From: Jeongeupia naejangsanensis
GTDB lineage: Bacteria; Pseudomonadota; Gammaproteobacteria; Burkholderiales; Chitinibacteraceae
Direction: 5' to 3'
Assembly (NCBI RefSeq): GCF_016865585.1
Contig: NZ_JAESND010000006.1
Location: 173,593-237,592 of the forward strand
Length of the DNA: 64,000 nucleotides
Shown: positions 42,491 to 52,244 of the stretch, piece after piece
Numbering within the stretch: position 1 is the stretch's first letter
How the letters are laid out: the number at the start of each line of letters is the position of its first letter
The notes under the pieces: generated by a model
The model's input: the letters and a program-made list of their open reading frames with translations, nothing else
Databases searched by the model: none
Told to the model about the DNA's origin: nothing
Made by a program: the position numbers and the translations under genes

Positions 42491-43366
42491 TCAGGCCGCC
42501 GTCGCCTCGCGCAGCCAGTCGCGCGGGGCGGCGCCAAACCTCTGCTTGAACGCCTTGGAGAAGGCCGGTGCGCCGCTGTAACCGAGTGCGTCGGCGATCA
42601 CCTTGATCGGCTGGCCCGCGCGCAGCTCGCCGATTGCCAGGCTCAAGCGCCAGTCGCTCAGGTAACTGGCGGGCGTCTGTCCGGTGGCCTGCTTGAAGCC
42701 AGCGGCAAATGCGGCACGCGACATTCCGGCCTTGGTGGCCATGGCCGCCAGCGTCCAGTCATCGCCGGGTTGGGCGTGGATCGCTGCCAGTGCCCGCGCC
42801 AGTCGCGGATCGGACAGGCCGGCGACCAGCCCGGAGGAGATGCCTGCTGCATCGGGGTGGTCGATCAGCCAGCGCAGCAGCTGGATCAGCACGACCTCGA
42901 ACAGCCTGTCCGCCAGCAGGCGCGAGCCGCAACGGCTGCGGTCGGTTTCGGCGAACAGCAGGTTCAGCGTCTGTTCCAGCCCGGTGACTTGGCGCAAGGG
43001 CAGCAGGATCAGCGACGGCAGCGCCTGAACCAGCGGATTGTGCTCGTCGCCGTCGAAGCGCAGCGTCGCGCAGGTGAAGTCCGACCCGTCGACCGGCGGG
43101 TTGTGGAAGGCGTGGGTGATGGCTCTCGGGTAGAACAGCAATGTCGGTTCGTCGACGATCAGCCGGGGGGCCAGTCCATCATTGCCGGTATGGACGACCT
43201 CCATCTCGCCACGGCGCAGCACGTGCAGGAAGGCCCGCCCCGGTTGCTGCTCGAACAGGCTGACGCCGCACAGCGCACCGGTGTGAAACAGCTGTGCGCG
43301 CACGCGGAAGCGGTCAAGCAGCGGCGAAAGCCGGTCTACCGAAGGGGGCAGCGGGGTATCGGGCAT
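42491..43366 (-). CDS. AraC-family regulator with cupin-type N-terminal domain
   Basis: 291 residues. The N-terminal domain (residues 1-170) is of the cupin/arabinose-binding type (EQQPGRAFLHVLRRGEMEVVH). The C-terminal double helix-turn-helix is complete (LAAMATKAGMSRAAFAAGF, KVIADALGYSGAPAFSKAFKQRFG). It is divergent from the protoglobin gene at 43501, which is its likely target. Confidence 0.87.
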   Translation of the reverse strand: MPDTPLPPSVDRLSPLLDRFRVRAQLFHTGALCGVSLFEQQPGRAFLHVLRRGEMEVVHTGNDGLAPRLIVDEPTLLFYPRAITHAFHNPPVDGSDFTCATLRFDGDEHNPLVQALPSLILLPLRQVTGLEQTLNLLFAETDRSRCGSRLLADRLFEVVLIQLLRWLIDHPDAAGISSGLVAGLSDPRLARALAAIHAQPGDDWTLAAMATKAGMSRAAFAAGFKQATGQTPASYLSDWRLSLAIGELRAGQPIKVIADALGYSGAPAFSKAFKQRFGAAPRDWLREATAA

Positions 43367-43500
43367 GTTTGGACTTAAGGATATGTTTAATCGACTTTAG
43401 AACATTCATCGTATCCCAGGATCGGGCACAGTAACCACAGGGCCAGCATCGAACGCTACAGGTGCTGGGCATTGATCGCTGTTCACTCAGGAGTGCAACC

Positions 43501-44148
43501 ATGCCGTTCCTCAAGTCGATTCTGTCCGCATTGAAGCCGGGCATCGTGCAGGCCGAAGTCGCTGCGCCGATCCCGGGTTATACCCTTGGCAAGCCCTCGG
43601 TGGCTCGCGCGCCATACTCGCTCGACGATCTGGCGTCGCTGCAGAAGGCATTGCTGTTCAGTGACGAAGACGTTCAGGCCTTGCGGCAAAGCGCCGCCAT
43701 TCTGGCCGACCAGACCGACGCCATTCTCGATGTCTGGTACGGCTTCGTTGCCTCCACCCCCGAACTGGTGGTGTTCTTCGGCAACACCCGCACCGGCGCA
43801 CCGGATGCGGGCTATCTGGCGGCGGTCCGCCAGCGCTTCGCACGCTGGATTCTCGACACCGCCGAAGCCAAGTACGATCAGGCTTGGCTGGATTACCAGT
43901 ACGAAATCGGCCTGCGCCACAGCAAGTTCAAAAAGAACCAGACCGATCAGGTGCAAAGCACCGCGCAGGTCAACTTCCGCTACATCCCGGCGCTGACGAT
44001 TCCGATCACCACGACACTCAAGCCTTTCCTGGCCAAGCACGGCGCCCCGGCGGCCGAGGTCGAGAAAATGCACGCTGCCTGGGTCAAATCGGTACTGCTG
44101 CAAGCCATTTTGTGGAGCCAGCCCTACATCCGCGAAGGGGAGTTCTGA
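43501..44148 (+). CDS. Single-domain protoglobin
   Basis: 215 residues with the protoglobin/globin-coupled-sensor fold and no attached signalling domain. The probable proximal haem ligand is His140 (EIGLRHSKFKKNQTDQ). VWYGFVASTPELVVFF and TLKPFLAKHGAPAAEVEKMH are also typical. It would bind O2, CO or NO. A two-gene operon with the CxxC protein follows, 1 bp apart. The AraC regulator is divergent. Confidence 0.85.
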   Translation: MPFLKSILSALKPGIVQAEVAAPIPGYTLGKPSVARAPYSLDDLASLQKALLFSDEDVQALRQSAAILADQTDAILDVWYGFVASTPELVVFFGNTRTGAPDAGYLAAVRQRFARWILDTAEAKYDQAWLDYQYEIGLRHSKFKKNQTDQVQSTAQVNFRYIPALTIPITTTLKPFLAKHGAPAAEVEKMHAAWVKSVLLQAILWSQPYIREGEF

Positions 44149-44149
44149 A

Positions 44150-44371
44150 ATGGCGACCATCCTGTTTCACGACGGTTGCAACATTTGCCTGTCGATCGCC
44201 GCAGCCTTCGAGTCGCTCGATACCACGATCGACATCGTCAATCTCGGCGTCGACAGCCGGCGTGCGGCCGAGGCGGTATCGCTGGGCGTGACCCGCTTGC
44301 CGTCGCTGGTCGTCAACGCCAAAGTGCTGAAGATCGAGGATCATTCGTCGATCGAGCACGTGTTGGCCTAG
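44150..44371 (+). CDS. Glutaredoxin-like CxxC mini-protein
   Basis: 73 residues, one thioredoxin-like fold: MATILFHDGCNICLSIA carries a CNIC redox motif near the N-terminus, and LGVTRLPSLVVNAKVLKIE has the cis-proline of the fold. It starts one base after the protoglobin stop, so the two are co-translated. It may keep the globin or a partner reduced (inference). Confidence 0.75.
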   Translation: MATILFHDGCNICLSIAAAFESLDTTIDIVNLGVDSRRAAEAVSLGVTRLPSLVVNAKVLKIEDHSSIEHVLA

Positions 44372-44421
44372 TCTCGGCGCAGGCTTCTGTTCCGGCCGCT
44401 CCGATGAAGGCGGGCAACAAA

Positions 44422-44449
44422 AAAGGGTTACGTTTTCACGTAACCCTTT
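44422..44449. terminator. Bidirectional terminator before the tRNA cluster
   Basis: AAAGGGTTACG-TTTTCA-CGTAACCCTTT with A and T tracts. It ends the plus-strand protoglobin operon and the minus-strand tRNA transcript. Confidence 0.9.
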
Positions 44450-44459
44450 GTTTTGTATC

Positions 44460-44544
44460 TGGTGCCCCGAGCCGGGGTCGAACCGGCACAGCTTACGCCG
44501 AGGGATTTTAAGTCCCTTGTGTCTACCAATTTCACCATCGGGGC
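44460..44544 (-). tRNA. tRNA-Leu (anticodon UAA)
   Basis: 85 bases with encoded CCA. Acceptor stem GCCCCGA/TCGGGGC, long variable arm typical of leucine tRNAs, anticodon loop CTTAAAA and T-loop GGTTCGACC. Confidence 0.95.
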
Positions 44545-44597
44545 AGGGCGCCGATTGTAGCACGCCGTTTGGGGATTTCCTGTTGCCAGAAAAGCAA

Positions 44598-44622
44598 AAA
44601 GCCCTGAATAATCAGGGCTTTT
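44598..44622 (-). terminator. Hairpin between tRNA-Cys and tRNA-Leu
   Basis: AAAGCCCTGA-ATAA-TCAGGGCTTT with T-rich sequence on the minus strand after it; terminator or processing hairpin inside the tRNA transcript. Confidence 0.7.
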
Positions 44623-44626
44623 GTAC

Positions 44627-44700
44627 TGGAGGCGGGGGTCGGAATCGAACCGGCATAGACGGATTTGCAATCCGCTGCATAACCATTTTGCTACCCCGCC
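44627..44700 (-). tRNA. tRNA-Cys (anticodon GCA)
   Basis: 74 bases with encoded CCA. Acceptor GGCGGGG/CCCCGCC, anticodon loop TTGCAAA (GCA), T-loop GGTTCGATTCC. Confidence 0.95.
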
Positions 44701-44711
44701 GCAACTGCGAC

Positions 44712-44743
44712 AAAAAAGGGAAAGCGTATAACTTTCCCTTTTT
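44712..44743 (-). terminator. Hairpin between tRNA-Gly and tRNA-Cys
   Basis: AAAAAGGGAAAG-CGTATAA-CTTTCCCTTTTT, perfect stem with A/T ends between tRNA genes; may punctuate or process the transcript. Confidence 0.65.
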
Positions 44744-44751
44744 CTGGAATC

Positions 44752-44827
44752 TGGAGCGGGATAAGAGGCTCGAACTCTCGACCTATACCTTGGCAAGGTA
44801 TCGCTCTACCAACTGAGCTAATCCCGC
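44752..44827 (-). tRNA. tRNA-Gly (anticodon GCC), copy 2
   Basis: 76 bases with encoded CCA. Acceptor GCGGGAT/ATCCCGC, anticodon loop TTGCCAA. Identical to the copy 110 bases upstream in the transcript. Confidence 0.95.
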
Positions 44828-44861
44828 ATCAGCAGGCAAAACAAGAAATGAAACCGGTGAA

Positions 44862-44937
44862 TGGAGCGGGATAAGAGGCTCGAACTCTCGACCTATACCT
44901 TGGCAAGGTATCGCTCTACCAACTGAGCTAATCCCGC
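44862..44937 (-). tRNA. tRNA-Gly (anticodon GCC), copy 1
   Basis: 76 bases with encoded CCA; same sequence as 44752-44827. First tRNA of the minus-strand cluster Gly-Gly-Cys-Leu. Confidence 0.95.
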
Positions 44938-45187
44938 TTCGCCGTTTTCGCTGCTGTGTTCTGCAACTGAGGAGCGCATTATGGCTCCCGTAATGCCGTC
45001 CGTCAACACCTTTTTGCAAAAATGATCGGACGACCGAGGCTGCGCGGCCTTGCGGGTGTACTATGACGCCGTTGATGCTGTGCGGCGGGAAACGCCGTGC
45101 CGGAGGAAATCCGTTCCGCATCAGCGGGTTGCTGTACTGATCGATCCGTCGCGGGGCGAGCCCGCGCGTTTTGCATGGGGGAAGACC

Positions 45188-46105
45188 ATGAGCAAGAAAG
45201 TCGTCACGCTGGCGCATTACTACTGCCAGCCCGAGATCCAGCAGATGGCCGACAAGGTCGGCGACAGTCTGGAGCTGTCCCTCTACGCCAAGGAGTGCGG
45301 CGCGGACACCATCGTGTTTGCCGGTGTGCGCTTCATGGCCGAGACCGCCAAGATACTGAATCCGGATGCCGAGGTGATCCTGCCCGACGCCGGTTCGACC
45401 TGTAGCCTCGTCACCCAGACCGACGTGGGGGCGCTGAAAGCGTGGCGCGAGGCGCATCCCGATCACGTGCACGTCAGCTACATCAACAGCTCGGCCGAGC
45501 ACAAGGCGCTGAGCGACTGGATCGTCACCAGCCGCAACGTCGATGACATCATCGCCAGCCTGTATGCCGACGGCAAAAAGGTGATCTTCTCGCCGGACCG
45601 CAATATGGGCGCTTACCTGAACTTCCAGTACGACTACGGCATGCCGCTGTGGTCGGCCGTGTGCGAAGTGCACGACAAGTTCAACCAGAGCGCGCTCGAC
45701 GAGGCGTTTGCCAGCGTTGCCGGTGCCAAATACCTGATCGCCCACCCGGAATCGCCGCTGCCGGTGCTGCAGCAGGCCGATTACGTCGGTTCGACTTCGG
45801 GCATGCTCAACTGGGTGAAGTCGTTCGACAAGGAAGCCGACGCGGTGATCTTTGTCGCGACCGAGGACGGCATCCTCTACAACATGGGGCTGGCGCGGCC
45901 GGATCTGGACATCCGTCAGGCGCCGATCTATGCCGGTTGCCAGTGCAATTCGTGCCCGTACATGAAAATGAACACGATCGAGGCGGTGAAGCGGGCGCAG
46001 GCCGGTGTCGGCACACGCATCGATTACCTGAGCCCCGAGGCGGTGGACGCCGCGCGGTTGCCGATCGAGCGCATGCTCGAGTTCTCCAAGCGTTATTACG
46101 CATAA
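45188..46105 (+). CDS. nadA: Quinolinate synthase
   Basis: 305 residues from MSKKVVTLAHYYCQPEIQQM. It condenses iminoaspartate with dihydroxyacetone phosphate to quinolinate using a 4Fe-4S cluster. The three cluster cysteines can be placed in LPDAGSTCSL, SAVCEVHDKF and the C-terminal YAGCQCNSCPYMKMN. The frame is open upstream, but the family N-terminus and the ATG agree. A terminator separates it from the NadM gene. Confidence 0.93.
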   Translation: MSKKVVTLAHYYCQPEIQQMADKVGDSLELSLYAKECGADTIVFAGVRFMAETAKILNPDAEVILPDAGSTCSLVTQTDVGALKAWREAHPDHVHVSYINSSAEHKALSDWIVTSRNVDDIIASLYADGKKVIFSPDRNMGAYLNFQYDYGMPLWSAVCEVHDKFNQSALDEAFASVAGAKYLIAHPESPLPVLQQADYVGSTSGMLNWVKSFDKEADAVIFVATEDGILYNMGLARPDLDIRQAPIYAGCQCNSCPYMKMNTIEAVKRAQAGVGTRIDYLSPEAVDAARLPIERMLEFSKRYYA

Positions 46106-46109
46106 GTGC

Positions 46110-46136
46110 AAAGGGCGGTCGAGACCGCCCTTTTTT
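46110..46136 (+). terminator. Terminator after nadA
   Basis: AAAGGGCGGTC-GA-GACCGCCCTTTTTTC; strong stem and T tract. Confidence 0.88.
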
Positions 46137-46151
46137 CATCCGGGAGAACCG

Positions 46152-47216
46152 ATGACGAAACGTTTCGACTATCTGGTGTTCATCGGCCGGTTCCAGCCGG
46201 TGCACAACGGTCACCTGAAACTGATCCACGCCGCACTGGAGCACGCCGACAAGCTGATCGTGATCTGCGGGTCGGCACGGCAGGCGGTCAGCCCGCGCAA
46301 TCCGTTCACGCTGGCCGAGCGCGAGTCCATGCTGCGCGCGGCCTTGCCAGCCGATTTGCAGCACCGGGTGTTCATGCTCGGCTGCTCGGACCGGATGTAC
46401 AACGACCAGCAATGGGTGACCGAAATCCAGAGCCAGGTCGACAAGGTCATCGCCGTGGATACCGCCAGCCTCGGCCATCGGGCGGCCGAATTCAGCATCG
46501 GCATCGTCGGCAGCCGCGGCAGCCGCAACGCATGGTATCTGGAGCTGTTTCCGCAATGGCAGCGGCTCGAGGTCGACGACGAACCCGGCATCGATGCGCA
46601 GTGCGTACGCGACGCGCTGTTCGATGCCGGCGGATCGCGCTTCGACAGTTGCGTAGCCAAGCTGCCGCCGGCGGTGTTCGACTGGCTGCAGGTCTTCCGC
46701 GGTGGCGAGGTGCATGCGCGTCTCGCTGCCGAATACCGCTATCTGCAGGATTTCCGCCGCTCGTGGGCGGTGGCGCCGTATCCGCCGACCTTTGTGACCG
46801 TCGACGCGGTGGTGATCCACTCGGGCCACATCCTGCTGGTACGGCGGCGGGGCATGCCCGGCAAGGGCTTGTGGGCACTGCCCGGCGGTTTCATCGAGCA
46901 GGACGAGCCGATCCGCGACGCGGTGATCCGCGAGCTGAAGGAAGAAACCCGGCTCAAGGTGCCGGCGCCGGTGCTCGCCGGGTCGATCCGTGCCAGCCGG
47001 GTGTTCGACCACCCGCAGCGCTCGCTGCGCGGCCGCACGATCACCCACGGTTTCCTGATCGAGCTGACGCCGACCGGCGAGGGCCTGCCCAAGGTGCGTG
47101 GCGGCGACGATGCCGACCGGGCGCAATGGGTGCCGCTGTTCGAGTTCAACCGGATGGAAACCGAGCTGTTCGAGGACCACTTCTACATCGTGAACTGGTT
47201 CCTCGGCCAGATCTGA
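46152..47216 (+). CDS. Bifunctional NMN adenylyltransferase / Nudix hydrolase (NadM-Nudix)
   Basis: 354 residues. Residues 1-180 are a nucleotidyltransferase with HxGH (IGRFQPVHNGHL) and IVGSRGSRNAW, making NAD from NMN and ATP. Residues 205-340 are a Nudix domain of the ADP-ribose type. The Nudix box reads GGFIEQDEP ... RELKEETRL; the usual glycine of EExG is arginine. It follows nadA and its terminator by 20 bp. Both genes concern NAD supply. Confidence 0.92.
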   Translation: MTKRFDYLVFIGRFQPVHNGHLKLIHAALEHADKLIVICGSARQAVSPRNPFTLAERESMLRAALPADLQHRVFMLGCSDRMYNDQQWVTEIQSQVDKVIAVDTASLGHRAAEFSIGIVGSRGSRNAWYLELFPQWQRLEVDDEPGIDAQCVRDALFDAGGSRFDSCVAKLPPAVFDWLQVFRGGEVHARLAAEYRYLQDFRRSWAVAPYPPTFVTVDAVVIHSGHILLVRRRGMPGKGLWALPGGFIEQDEPIRDAVIRELKEETRLKVPAPVLAGSIRASRVFDHPQRSLRGRTITHGFLIELTPTGEGLPKVRGGDDADRAQWVPLFEFNRMETELFEDHFYIVNWFLGQI

Positions 47217-47229
47217 CTCCAGCGCAATT

Positions 47230-47257
47230 CAAAAAAAACGGCCCCGGAAGGGGCCGT
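47230..47257 (-). terminator. Terminator of the rbs operon
   Basis: ACGGCCCC-GGAA-GGGGCCGT preceded on the plus strand by eight A, which is the U tract of the minus-strand transcript. It also faces the NadM gene. Confidence 0.85.
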
Positions 47258-47289
47258 GAAAGTCTCTGCGGTGTACTCGTTTTGCCGTG

Positions 47290-48231
47290 TTACTGCGCGT
47301 TGTCCTTGGTGACGAGGTTCAGCGGTACTGGGATCGACTTCGGTACCTGCTTGCCGTCGATGAGCTGCTTGGCGGTGTCGACGGCCATCTTGCCCATCAG
47401 GTCCGGCTTCTGCTGGACGGTGGCGGCCAGCGTGCCGGCCTTGACGGCGGCGATCGCGTCGGTGGTGGCATCGAAGCCGACGACGACAACGTCCTTCAGC
47501 CCGGCGGCCTGGATGGCCTGCAGCGCGCCCAGCGCCATTTCGTCGTTCTGGGCGAACAGACCCTTCACGTCCTTGTTGCCCTGCAGGATGTTCTCGGTCA
47601 CGGTCAGGCCCTTGGCGCGGTCGAAGTCGGCCGGCTGTTTGGCGACAACCTGCACGTCCTTGGCATCCTTGATTCCCTCGCCGAAGCCCTGACCGCGTTC
47701 ACGCGCGGCCGACGAACCCGGAATGCCTTCGAGTTCGATTACCTTGCCCTGATGCTTGATCTGGTCGAGCAGGAACTTCGCCGCCATGCGGCCGCCTTCG
47801 ATATTGTCCGAAGCGATGTGGGCGACGACTTCGCCGCCGTTGACCGCGCGGTCGATGGTGATCACCGGGATCTTGGCGTTGTTGGCTTCACGCACGGCGT
47901 TGGCGATCGCGTCCGAATCGGTCGGATTGATCAGGATGACGCTGACCTTTTTCTGGATCAGGTCTTCGATGCTGGCGATCTGTTTGGCGGCGTCGTCCTG
48001 CGCGTCGACGGCGATCAGCTTGATGCCCTGCGCCTTGGCTTCGGCCTCGGCGGCCTGGCGCAGCGTGACGAAGAACGGGTTGTTCTGGGTCGAGACGGCG
48101 AGGCCGATCGTCGGCTCACCACCGGCGCTGGCGGCCGACGAGGCTGCGTTGCTGTCCGGGCCCTGCTTCGAGCACGCGGCGAGACCGAGGGCGATGGCGC
48201 CGATCAGCAGGGGTTTGATCCACGGTTTCAT
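47290..48231 (-). CDS. rbsB: Ribose ABC transporter substrate-binding protein
   Basis: 313 residues from MKPWIKPLLIGAIALGLAAC, a lipobox, so it is anchored in the inner or outer membrane rather than free. The periplasmic-binding fold follows (PTIGLAVSTQNNPFFVTLRQ, LINPTDSDAIANAV, VITIDRAVNG, LFAQNDEMALGAL). It is the last gene of rbsK-D-A-C-B, and the order and family fix the name. Confidence 0.9.
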   Translation of the reverse strand: MKPWIKPLLIGAIALGLAACSKQGPDSNAASSAASAGGEPTIGLAVSTQNNPFFVTLRQAAEAEAKAQGIKLIAVDAQDDAAKQIASIEDLIQKKVSVILINPTDSDAIANAVREANNAKIPVITIDRAVNGGEVVAHIASDNIEGGRMAAKFLLDQIKHQGKVIELEGIPGSSAARERGQGFGEGIKDAKDVQVVAKQPADFDRAKGLTVTENILQGNKDVKGLFAQNDEMALGALQAIQAAGLKDVVVVGFDATTDAIAAVKAGTLAATVQQKPDLMGKMAVDTAKQLIDGKQVPKSIPVPLNLVTKDNAQ

Positions 48232-48289
48232 GCGACTTCTCCTATGTGACTGCGTTGTGGCGGGTGCTGGACCCACGTACTTCTTCCGT

Positions 48290-49228
48290 TTACTTCTTCC
48301 CTGCGCGGTCGATCAGCACCGCAAGCAGAATGATGATGCCCTTGATGACCTGCTGGTAGAACGACGAAACGCCGAGCAGGTTGAGGCCGTTGTTGAGCAC
48401 GCCGAGCAGCACGGCGCCGATCAGCGTGCCGACGATCCAGCCGCGGCCGCCTGCCAGGCTGGTGCCGCCGATGACGACTGCCGCGATTGCATCCAGCTCG
48501 TAACCGGCGCCGGCAGTCGGCTGGGCCGAATTCAGTCGCGAGGTCAGGATGGCGCCGGCCAGCGCGGCCATCAGGCCCGACAGCGAGTAGACCCACAGCT
48601 GGACGCGGTCGACCTTGACGCCGGAGAGCTTGGACGCTTCCGGATTGCCGCCAACGGCGTAGACGTGACGGCCGAACACGGTTTTCTTCAGCACGAACCA
48701 CAGTGCGCCGAACACGACCAGCGTGATCACGACCGGGATCGGCACGATGCCGAACACATAGCCGCTGCCGAGCATGTAGATGAAGTCGCTGTTGAAGCCG
48801 GTCATCGGGCTGCCGTTGGTGTAGACCATGGTCCAGCCGCGGTACAGCGTCATCGTGCCCAGCGTGGCAATGAACGGTGCGACCTTGCCCTTGGTGACGA
48901 TCAGGCCGTTGAGCAGGCCCATGGCGGCACCGGCGATCAGGCCGACCATGGTGGCGGCGACTGGGTTCATGCCGCCGCCCATCAGGCCGGCCATCAGCGC
49001 CGCCGACAGGGCGAGCACGGAGCCGACCGAGAGGTCGATGCCGGCAAGCAGGATCACGAAGGTCATGCCGAAGGCGATCAGTGCGTTGATCGAGACCTGG
49101 CGCAGCACGTTCAGCAGGTTGCCGACGGTGAGGAAGTCCGGACTCATTGCGGCGAGGACGACCGACATGATCACCAGCGCGATCAGCGGGCCGAGTTTTT
49201 GCAGGGTGGCTTTGGTTTGCGGGCTCAT
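48290..49228 (-). CDS. rbsC: Ribose ABC transporter permease
   Basis: 312 residues from MSPQTKATLQKLG with about eight to ten membrane helices. The permease signature of the RbsC/AraH family is seen (FVILLAGIDLSVGSVLALSA, AVVIGGTSLAGGRGWIVGTL). It forms the ribose channel with the RbsA ATPase, whose stop lies 2 bp upstream. Confidence 0.92.
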   Translation of the reverse strand: MSPQTKATLQKLGPLIALVIMSVVLAAMSPDFLTVGNLLNVLRQVSINALIAFGMTFVILLAGIDLSVGSVLALSAALMAGLMGGGMNPVAATMVGLIAGAAMGLLNGLIVTKGKVAPFIATLGTMTLYRGWTMVYTNGSPMTGFNSDFIYMLGSGYVFGIVPIPVVITLVVFGALWFVLKKTVFGRHVYAVGGNPEASKLSGVKVDRVQLWVYSLSGLMAALAGAILTSRLNSAQPTAGAGYELDAIAAVVIGGTSLAGGRGWIVGTLIGAVLLGVLNNGLNLLGVSSFYQQVIKGIIILLAVLIDRAGKK

Positions 49229-49230
49229 CG

Positions 49231-50712
<1,482 letters not shown>

Positions 50713-50722
50713 GACCGCCTCC

Positions 50723-51121
50723 TCAGAAGATCACGCCGGCGTACAGCACGACGTTGGCGTACGGCGTGGCTTCGCCGGTGCGGATGACGACCCTGGCGTC
50801 GTGCGACAGGCGCTTGAGTTCGTCGTGCGATACGTAATCGATGCCGATGCCGTTACCCGCCATCGCCGTGGCGCGGGCCATCACCGCCTCGTTGCGGTCG
50901 AGTACTTCGGTGGCGAACACTGCGCGCTCGACCTGCATGTCCTTGAGGACTTCGTCGAGCACGTCGAAGAAGCTCGGGGTCCCGATGCGCAATGCCAGAT
51001 CGATGCGCTCGACATGGTCGGGAATCGGCAGGCCGCAGTCGCCGATGACGATGCAGTCGGTGTGGCCCAGCGTGGCCAGCACGCGGGCGATGTCGCTGTT
51101 GAGGATGCCGTGCTTTTTCAT
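50723..51121 (-). CDS. rbsD: D-ribose pyranase
   Basis: 132 residues, MKKHGILNSDIARVLATLGHTD, the diagnostic start of RbsD, and CGLPIPDHVERIDLAL. It interconverts the pyranose and furanose forms of ribose before phosphorylation. It overlaps the ribokinase gene by 4 bases (ATGA). Confidence 0.95.
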   Translation of the reverse strand: MKKHGILNSDIARVLATLGHTDCIVIGDCGLPIPDHVERIDLALRIGTPSFFDVLDEVLKDMQVERAVFATEVLDRNEAVMARATAMAGNGIGIDYVSHDELKRLSHDARVVIRTGEATPYANVVLYAGVIF

Positions 51122-52011
51122 GCTGCGTTGTCCAGGAAGGTTTCGACTTCGGCGCGGGTCGGCATGCCGCCCTGTGCGCCGGCCCGGGTGACCGACAGGG
51201 CACCGGCGGCGCAGGCATAGCGCGATGCGGCGGCGAGGCCGAGGTCCCAGAACGCGGCAATGGCGCCGTTGAAGGTGTCGCCGGCACCGGTCGAATCGAC
51301 CGCCTCGACCGGGAACGAGGTCTGGTGCTGCAGCGCGCCGGAGGCGTCGGTGAAGTACGCACCCTCGCGGCCCTTGGTCATCACCACCTTGCCCGGCAGC
51401 ATCGCCAGAAGCGCTTTCCAGTTCTCGGGCTTGCCGTCGAGCGCAACGGCGAGTTCGTATTCGTTCGGCGTGAACAGCGCGACCTTGCCGACCAGCTCGA
51501 TCGGCAGACGGGCCGCCGGGGCCGGGTTGAGGATGAAGGGCTTGCCGTGCTTTTGCGCCAGTGCGGCAGCGGCCTCGACCGTGGCCAACGGTACTTCGAG
51601 TTGGGCGAGCACGATGTCGGTCTCGGCGAATGCCTGCTCGGAGGCGGCAATGTGCTCGGGAGAGAGCTCGCCGTTGGCGCCGGGGACGACAAGGATGGCG
51701 TTGTCGCCGTCGCAGACCGTAATCGCGGCGATGCCGGTGGCGGCGGTCGCCGAAACACCGATCCAGCGGGTGTCGACGCCTTCGGTTTTCAGTGTCGCCG
51801 TCATCTGCTGACCGAACGCATCGTCGCCGACCCGGCCGATCATCGTCACCTGCGCGCCGAGGCGTGCCGCAGCGACCGCCTGGTTGGCGCCCTTGCCGCC
51901 GGGATGCGTGGCGAAGCGCTCGCCGAACAGCGTTTCGCCCAGGCGGGGAAAGCGCGTCGTGCCGACGACGAGATCCATATTGATACTGCCGACTACCAGC
52001 ACCTTGGTCAT
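51118..52011 (-). CDS. rbsK: Ribokinase
   Basis: 297 residues. PfkB-family motifs: MDLVVGTTRFPRLGETLFGE with GGKGANQAVAAARLGA at the N-terminus and DSTGAGDTFNGAIAAF with the catalytic Asp near the C-terminus. It phosphorylates ribose to ribose 5-phosphate. It is the first gene of the rbs operon; the putative operator is about 80 bp upstream of its ATG. Confidence 0.95.
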   Translation of the reverse strand: MTKVLVVGSINMDLVVGTTRFPRLGETLFGERFATHPGGKGANQAVAAARLGAQVTMIGRVGDDAFGQQMTATLKTEGVDTRWIGVSATAATGIAAITVCDGDNAILVVPGANGELSPEHIAASEQAFAETDIVLAQLEVPLATVEAAAALAQKHGKPFILNPAPAARLPIELVGKVALFTPNEYELAVALDGKPENWKALLAMLPGKVVMTKGREGAYFTDASGALQHQTSFPVEAVDSTGAGDTFNGAIAAFWDLGLAAASRYACAAGALSVTRAGAQGGMPTRAEVETFLDNAA

Positions 52012-52089
52012 AGCAACTCCTTATGCATCCGTAGTACAGGCTAGACCGCTACCACGGATTCGGGCTCTGGACTTGAGCGATGTGCTGAT

Positions 52090-52106
52090 GCTAAACCGTG
52101 TTAAGC
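52090..52106. promoter_or_regulatory. Cra/RbsR-like operator upstream of rbsK
   Basis: GCTAAACCGTGTTAAGC, an imperfect palindrome. It overlaps a candidate minus-strand -10 (TTAAC-like, 52100-52105); a -35 TTGATC (complement of 52123-52128) lies 17 bp away. The same motif recurs before rbsR. Confidence 0.65.
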
Positions 52107-52128
52107 AAAAAAAGTAGACATGGATCAA
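52100..52128 (-). promoter_or_regulatory. Candidate promoter of the rbs operon
   Basis: Read on the minus strand: TTGATC, 17-bp spacer, CTTAAC. It overlaps the operator half site. Confidence 0.45.
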
Positions 52129-52244
52129 CTTTTTGTAGTGTTTTTTTAAAAACTACAGGAATCCCCTTATGCCGACGGCAAAGCGGGCCCGGCGCGGGCG
52201 CGGCGATGCCGGGGCCCTGCGTTGCGTGACGTTCGGGAAATGGA

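Noticed and set aside
44752..44937. The 76-bp direct repeat as a mobile-element or attachment-site duplication
   Set aside because: Both copies are complete, folded tRNA-Gly genes in a normal tRNA cluster; no integrase is nearby.
52134..52157. AT-rich hairpin before the rbs promoter as an rbsR terminator
   Set aside because: The stem has a bulge and no U tract follows on the minus strand, so termination is not supported.
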